64,000 nucleotides of DNA from Lepidodermella squamata (taxonomy: Eukaryota > Gastrotricha). The stretch is taken from assembly GCA_047495785.1 (NCBI GenBank), contig JBLDXI010000028.1:744001-808000 (forward strand), read 5' to 3'. Made by a program: the position numbers and the translations under genes. Every line of letters begins with the position of its first letter. Position 1 is the first letter of the stretch. The notes below the pieces were generated by a model. That model was given only the letters and a program-made list of their open reading frames with translations, did not search any database and had not been told where the DNA came from. This document shows positions 58,589 to 64,000 of the stretch, piece by piece.

Positions 58589-60979
58589 ATGGATGCGGAC
58601 CCGGTGAAAATGGAAGCGGCCGTAACCTCTGATCCGATCAGCTCGCCTGTTACGCAGGATAAGGTGAAAAAGCTGATAGCCGCCGAATTCCGAGCCATTT
58701 CCGAGGCGAAACGAGTTTTGAAAGCGCAAAGAGTTGTCAAGGTAATTTAATCCATCTGAACCTTTGAGCTGATTGAGAATATTTTAGTTACTTCCCAGTT
58801 TATGACAGACATGGCTCAGGAACGGCACAATATCGTCGAAAACGTGCAGTCACTTTACGATGAGAATGCTGTTGACGAAATTCCAGGCTTGGAAATGCTG
58901 GCGAGTATCAACAAGCATCCTGCAAAAACAGTGCGTAAATTTTTTTCCGGCCATATTTATCCTGAATTTATGTACGCTTCCATTATGCGGTAAAATTATT
59001 TCATCAGGATTTTTAAGGACTGATATTGTATGTAAATCCCTTGTTCACGGGTCTTTATTTCCCATAGGCCTTGATTTTTGTTGATCTTACTATAATTGCT
59101 TAATTTGTATTTCCTAATTAGTGCTCGGTTATTGACCACGTGAATCACCGCCATTCAGCGCCGCTGTTCCTCCTCTCGGCTGTTGCCGCGATTCCTAGTG
59201 TTCGAACGTGGTGCACCCTTCAAAAGAATCTCTTCATCGAGGACCAACGCGAACTGCCCTATCTGCCTTATTTCGAAAATGAAGACGGCGATTCGAGTAC
59301 GTTTCTCAGCGAATTGCTTGAGCAGCAATACGAAGGCCGGTTTCACACGACCCCGGTGTTAGCCTTGCCAGCTGAGCAGAATAAAGAGACCATGACCGAA
59401 TTCTTCCAAGGCCTATTAACAAAACACAAGTCAAAGTTGAATTTGGATACGCTGCCTCAGCTGATTTCTGAAACGCTGCCGCATCTGCAATGGAATGTAA
59501 CGCAGCTAACAGATCTCTTGAATCAAATCGTTCACTCGAAGCCTGAGTCAAATATGGAGAATGCAGTGTGCTTGCCGAATATCGACGGTCCAGATGCTGA
59601 GCAGTCGACCCCGGATCGCGCGTTGAATTCGTACATGATGCTATTTTGCCAGAGATGTTTTCGGTACGACTGCCATTTGCATCCGTACATGCCGCCGCCG
59701 ATGAGTTCCGAACGCACGAAACCCCCGCCGCAGTGCTCGCAAAATGACGTTCAAACGCCGTGCGGACCTCATTGCTACAAGGTAGGCAGCTAGAAACATT
59801 TTTCTTATTTGAAATATACGTGAATTCGTTTCTAAATCATCGGGTGATTTCGGCAACAGAAAATCTTCAGAGCCGGAAAATTTCCGAAGTTTGAAGCCGG
59901 TTAAGGCTAAAAAATTAGCAGAAAAATGCGTAAAATGTTGCACTTTTTCGAACGTTCGGTCGGCTTTCTCGTTGTATTCAATTCGGCATTCGCTTTCTCA
60001 GCATAACGCAGACGCTTTTTCATGAGATGGTCATGTACATACACCGAATTAAGATGTTGCACTTTTTCAAACGTTCGGTCGGCTTGCTCTTTGTATGTAA
60101 TCAACTGACAGCGCATTTCAGCCGTTCGCCTCTCGCTCAACTCGGCGCGATTCGTGGTGGCATCGCGCTCGCATGTTGAGCAGGGTTGAGACAACGCCAT
60201 GGCAAAATAAATTATGACCTCATAATGCAAAGGTTATTAGGCCTAGACAACTAACGGAGGAGTCAGTAGAACCATCTCTGGTTAACATTCGCGGACTGAA
60301 ATAAACAACCGCCCTGCTTTCAATGGTCGTATCCAAAAGCTGTACCGAAGGTTGAGCGTGATGATTACTAATAAAGTAATGCATAATATGGTATTTTGTA
60401 TTGGTGTAATTCAAGTAAATTGAGTAAATGGAAACACAAGTTTGATAAATCGGTTGGCTAATAGTGTAATCAATTTTTTGCATGACCGATGGTATCTATG
60501 TTGATAACATCAATCAAATTAATCCGTTTTCTCAATTTCCTCTTAGAGTAACAACCTGAACGGCGAAAAAAGCCCGTCTCCTGCGAAAAGTTTGCGCAAG
60601 CGCAATTCGAAAACAGCTCTATTAGATCAACCGGGGCAGAACTGGTCCAACGGCGAGTTGACAGCAATGCGAGTCATGGCTATGCACGTATTTGGGGCTG
60701 ACTATTGCAAATTAGCCACTGCCCTGTTCAAGCCCTGCTCTGAGGTCTACGAAGTCGCGACCAATGACAATTTGATCGGCTTCTTAGCGAAAAGTGCCAT
60801 GGATAAGGATACAAATGGCGAAACTTCGAACTCGGAGACGAATCAAAACGGCTCATCTTCGAACTTGGCAGCGAAACGGAAGGCGAATCAAAAGGCATCT
60901 GGGCGAGCTTGGTTGAAGAAATTATGGACAATGCAGAAGAAATCGCAGCAAAACGCGGAAAATCAGGAGAAAAGTCACG
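58589..60979 (+). CDS. E(z): Enhancer of zeste, N-terminal part (PRC2 catalytic subunit)
   Basis: Catalytic subunit of Polycomb repressive complex 2, which methylates H3K27. Inferred exons: 58589-58741, 58799-58930, 59122-59781, 60547-60979, phases 0, 0, 0, 1; the gene continues beyond 64000. Residues 1-51 contain the basic KKLIAAEFRAISEAKR region. Exon 3 gives the SANT1/MCSS region with RTWCTLQKNLFIEDQ, CLPNIDGPDAEQ, FCQRCFRYDCHLHPY and PCGPHCYK, closely matching EZH2 (ECTPNIDGPNAKS, FCRRCFKYDCFLHP, PCGPQCYQ). Exon 4 holds SANT2: QNWSNGELTAMRVMAMHVFG, DYCKLATALF, CSEVYEVA. CXC and SET domains are not in the window, so catalytic competence cannot be judged. The following intron is at least 3 kb. 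Confidence 0.93.
59907..60200 (-). CDS. Possible small nested gene in E(z) intron 3
   Basis: Antisense ORF of 97 codons from an ATG in good context (GCCATGGC), open upstream to 60230. It is rich in Glu, Lys, Arg and Ala, compatible with a coiled coil (ERDATTNRAELSERRTAEMR, KEQADRTFEKVQHL). It contains an internal 43-base repeat in shifted frame. Could be a real small gene, a fragment of one, or chance; no family recognised. Confidence 0.25.
   Translation of the reverse strand: MALSQPCSTCERDATTNRAELSERRTAEMRCQLITYKEQADRTFEKVQHLNSVYVHDHLMKKRLRYAEKANAELNTTRKPTERSKKCNILRIFLLIF
59935..60097. repeat. Pair of 43-base direct repeats 120 bases apart
   Basis: 59935-59977 and 60055-60097 differ at three positions and share GTTGCACTTTTTC and AACGTTCGGTCGGCTT. 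They lie within E(z) intron 3 and inside the small antisense ORF. Confidence 0.8.
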
Positions 60980-61839
60980 GTGAGTGTTTTACTTTGAATG
61001 ATAATTTTTCCAAGCTTGACGATGCAACCTAGACCTCAAAATTAGGCTTTAATGCAGCGCGTACTATAATTTGAGCTAAATACAATGAATACTCCCAGTC
61101 GCGTATATAATGTTGATTATTCATGGGTACTAGGGGCGGTGCCAGTTGCCATTGAGGGCAGTGCTTTTTTCTTGGACGAGCTGGTCGATCGATATCTGGT
61201 GCTTGAACGGTATTAGCGTAACGTATAGGTGAAAAATAAACAGATATTTAAAGTAGTGGCAAAGTAGCATAAAGTAGTATTTAAATAGCAGACCGATAGC
61301 AGAAGAGCAAGAGTATCAGTTGGCGCAGAGTATTTTTCCCGAAATCCTTTTCAGTTAGGAATAGTGGCGAATTGGTCAATAATGCTGTCAATGCATAATT
61401 TTTCAGCCAATCGGCCAATCGGAATTACCGTGTTTTATTGAAATATAGCAATGGTTATAATGTTATGCCAACTCATGCCAGATATCCTGAAAGATTCGTT
61501 TCATTGTCAACTCGGAAGTGTCATCTCCAAAATTCATGCTTACCACATCCAAGATTTATTCCTGGACGCAGACAAGCTGGGATTAGCCTGGAAAATAACG
61601 AAGATGAGGAATTTTTGTATTCCCTAAACTTCAGCTAAATTTGTGTAAGACAAATTGTATACTCATGTAAATTTTATCGAAATTCTGAACCTTCAACTTT
61701 CAACGGGCAAGGTTCTATCAAATATGTTCATCAGGAATCAATATTTTAAGGCGCCGGGATTTAGTTGAGAGTTGAATTTGTCCGATAATACGTTACAGCA
61801 GGTAATAAGTCATATGCATGCAATTCTGTTAGCTAGACT

Positions 61840-63200
61840 TTGATTTCCCGTCGGCCATCCTCTTGGCCGTTTCACTCAGCGAGGCCTGGGCTTTTTGGGC
61901 CCAATTGAGCTGGCCGCTGGCTGCGTTGCGGGCTGCTGAATAAAGTTCTTCGTTGTGATTTGCTACACCCAATTACAGTAGTTTTGCGTTAAGCCGGACT
62001 CGATCCGCGCCAGAAGATTTAGTCCGGCTTAATGCAAGTCCGCTTTATTGTAAGCCGGACTGGTCCGGTTTATAAAAAAAACAGTGCATTTCTTTACAAA
62101 TTATTCAAGAATATAAGCGCTATTAAGTAATGAGCTATTTAGGTGTGTAAAAAGTTCGATTATCGCGATGGAATTAAGGTTTTGCCAATATATCGACAAC
62201 TATTTTTCAATACTGCGATCATTTTTTCTATCAAAGCCACTCAAAAACAGCGTGAAGAGGGTGTTTCTGCGCCCTAGATGAAAATTATCCTGTAAGCCGG
62301 ACTTTTTTAAGTAAAATTCACTAAAAATAAGTCCGTTATAACGCAAGTCCGGCTTATGACAGTCCGGCTTATTGCAACCATTTGCATGTAAAACGCTAGT
62401 CCGCGGCACGAGCCAAGCAAAATGGTCCGGCTAAGCGCAAGTCCGGCTTATGATCGTCCGGCTTAACGCAAAACTACTGTATGTCATTGATATTGTTTAT
62501 GATGTTGGGGCGGGCGAGGCACACTGCTTGCTTTTTTTATCGCAATTGCGACCACATTTGAAGGTGAAGTAGATGAACTGCCCAGGAGGAGCAGACGGGC
62601 GTTCGATCGCCAGATTTCGCTGATGGTAGGCGGCGGGTCGGTGCGACGGATGTGGGTAGCGATGTGGTCGAATCGGCGGGGAAGTGATTCCAGTAAAACA
62701 AAGCGAAGTTGCCTTTCGTCCGGGTTATCGATAAGCCTCTCTCGCCCTTGGTCTCATTCATCGACTACGTTAGCTGAGTGAAGCGCCGAAGGTGCTCAGT
62801 CAGCTCAGAATTGGCAGTCCAGGTATGAAAGGGAACGCTTCAGCAACTGGTTTTCAGTGGCGTTCCACGTGCGATTGAAATGCGCCTTGAGCGCCAGCCA
62901 GATCTGACGAGGGTCGCGACTGGCGGCAAATTCCAGGTCCAGTGTCCAGTTGAGGCGAGATGTGCTCGACTATCATACCTGCTGCCTGTTTCATTTGAAA
63001 TTTTTTCGAAGACTTCCCCCATCAACGACTCCTGGCGTAGCTGCAGATTTGAGGTGATTGAGATTTGAGATTTGAGAGATTTGAGGTGATTGGTGGACAC
63101 CTGTTCCATATTTGCAATAACTTGAACAAGGCTTTTGGTGTTGTTAACACCCTCCGCTTGAAGTAGATTGAAGATGAAAACATCAAAGCAAAACATTTCG
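61840..63200 (-). pseudogene. Copia-type (UBN2) gag relic interrupted by the MITE
   Basis: Antisense translation yields LDLEFAASRDPRQIWLALKA followed by HFNRTWNATENQLLKRSLSYL (about 62945-62825), then, after frame breaks, ERLIDNPDERQLRFVLLESL and PRRFDHIATHIRR (about 62735-62640). These match the gag of Ty1/copia retrotransposons (UBN2). Nearer the MITE a zinc-knuckle-like FKCGRNCDKKSKQC occurs. Beyond the MITE, at 61960-61845, NAASGQLNWAQKAQASLSET reads on in the same direction and may be the continuation. Several frameshifts and stops; no pol or LTRs seen. Confidence 0.55.
61976..62479. mobile_element. 504-bp pogo/Tigger-like MITE with TA duplication
   Basis: Perfect 24-base terminal inverted repeats at 61976-61999 and 62456-62479 begin CAGTAGTTTTGCGTTAAGCC and are flanked by TA on both sides (61974-61975, 62480-62481), the Tc1/mariner target duplication. 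The CAGT start is typical of the pogo group. Subterminal AAGCCGGACT units recur in both orientations (for example 62030-62065, 62290-62370, 62425-62450). The interior has no transposase, so it is non-autonomous. Its near-perfect ends suggest fairly recent movement. Confidence 0.88.
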
Positions 63201-64000
63201 TCAGCAACTAACCGTCAGATTGGGACAAATAGGAAGATGTGTAATAGGTACCCGGTTGCATGTCTATAACTTCACTGGCATCTGGTAGATCGAAAACGGC
63301 AGAAATGCTCAAGATTTATCTTATTATCGTTGCTCTATCGCCGACATCTAACAATGGAGTAGCTGCGGATGAAATAACTCGTAAAAAGCGAGGGCATCGC
63401 AGAATGTACCTGTTTTATCAGTTTTTGACATGGTCCGCAAAAATAACACCTGCCGACGTTGCTTAGGCATTCACGAACAGTTTTGCTAGTTGTTTCAGAG
63501 TTCCGACCGCATAATGAATGCTGCTATTGGTCAATTCCACTCAAAGAGATGTTGTCGGCTGGGGTCCTTTCAATTAGAAACAGTTGGAACCAATTAGTCC
63601 AGGGAGTATCGGTGACAGAATTTAGTAGTGCTTCAAAATGTGTGGGCCATTCAGACTGATGCTTCTTTCTGGCGAGTTCCGAGATCCGAGGAACCCGGAA
63701 CTAATTCCTGTTCCTTAATATGGCCGCAACGAATAGCATTATGCCTAACGATAACAGCCCTTCGACCTTCTACATGTTTAATCGCGAAAGAAAAGTAAGC
63801 ATTGCAGCCCCATTGAAGCCGAGGCACCTTTGAAGTTACGTCGTTGTCGTGACAGCAACAGCTAATCAGTTTCCAATAAAATCGCAAACAATTAGTTCGA
63901 TAATTATTCTGGGTCAATGTTACAACTTTCTGCGGGGCTGATAGCAGGGCAAGCATTCATATTTAATATTTATATTAAGCCAAAATAATTGGAAGGAGCG

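Larger units (their letters stand above)
60980..64000 (+). other. Large E(z) intron, continuing past the window
   Basis: The donor is at 60980 (ACGGTGAGTG context). Neither strand shows E(z) CXC or SET sequence up to 64000. Contents: the pogo-like MITE (61976-62479), the Copia-type gag relic (61840-63200), a short run of AGATTTGAG-like units near 63045-63090, and otherwise unstructured AT-rich DNA. Confidence 0.6.

Noticed and set aside
1-64000. tRNA, rRNA, CRISPR arrays, spliced-leader RNA gene, bacterial features
   Set aside because: Looked for conserved tRNA arms, SL-like 5S-linked sequence and regular spaced repeats by eye; none found. Sequence is eukaryotic throughout. A dedicated tRNAscan/Infernal run would be decisive.

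Overview
The window is nuclear DNA from an invertebrate animal that I cannot place to phylum. Genes are split by GT-AG introns, many of them only about 30-60 bases long, and the products are animal-specific (MED12, Sidekick, POLG2, a Tudor/PHD protein of the PHF20/MBD-R2 type, E(z), CREBL2, a DAPK-type kinase, secreted C-type lectin/PAN/kringle mosaics). Interstitial TTAGGG repeats are present. Two same-strand gene pairs are packed very tightly, and several start codons sit just behind a pyrimidine-rich AG acceptor, which suggests a lineage with spliced-leader trans-splicing (nematodes, flatworms, rotifers and others have it). That part is inference; no SL RNA gene was seen.

Layout. 1-7690 (minus): MED12, 3' part cut by the window edge. 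7691-9176: divergent intergenic region with a foldback element enclosing TTAGGG repeats. 9177-11549 (plus): METTL25-like methyltransferase and POLG2, 45 bases apart. 11966-18833 (plus): Tudor-Tudor-PHD gene whose two large introns hold antisense relics of Mutator-like, hAT-like and piggyBac-like transposases and of a Ulp1-type protease. 18834-21438: non-coding. 21439-24620 (plus): DAPK-type kinase with a long low-complexity tail. 25243-27609 (plus): single-exon protein joining a degenerate Nudix-like domain, a degenerate EF-hand-like region and a PPP phosphatase domain lacking one metal ligand. 27.7-32.6 kb: secreted CTLD/PAN/kringle gene (minus) flanked by two related fragments of a tyrosine-kinase gene end, plus a 170-base inverted-repeat element. 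33091-33615 (minus): small Ala/Gly-rich hypothetical ORF. 35273-46370 (minus): complete Sidekick, 6 Ig + 13 FnIII + transmembrane segment + cytoplasmic tail ending GFSSFV. 46371-57811: 11.4 kb without genes, the shared upstream region of Sidekick and CREBL2. 57812-60979 (plus): CREBL2 and, 240 bases later, E(z) up to its SANT2 region; the CXC and SET exons lie beyond the window. The last E(z) intron holds a pogo-like MITE inserted in a Copia-type gag relic.

Functionally, several genes are nuclear regulators (MED12 of the Mediator kinase module, the NSL/MLL-type reader, E(z) of PRC2, CREBL2), while Sidekick is a synaptic/junctional adhesion molecule and POLG2 is mitochondrial. I see no shared pathway; the clustering looks like ordinary gene order apart from the two possible operons. 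For Sidekick, the DAPK-type kinase and the Tudor/PHD gene, the summed inferred exons give an uninterrupted reading frame with a whole number of codons, which supports those models.
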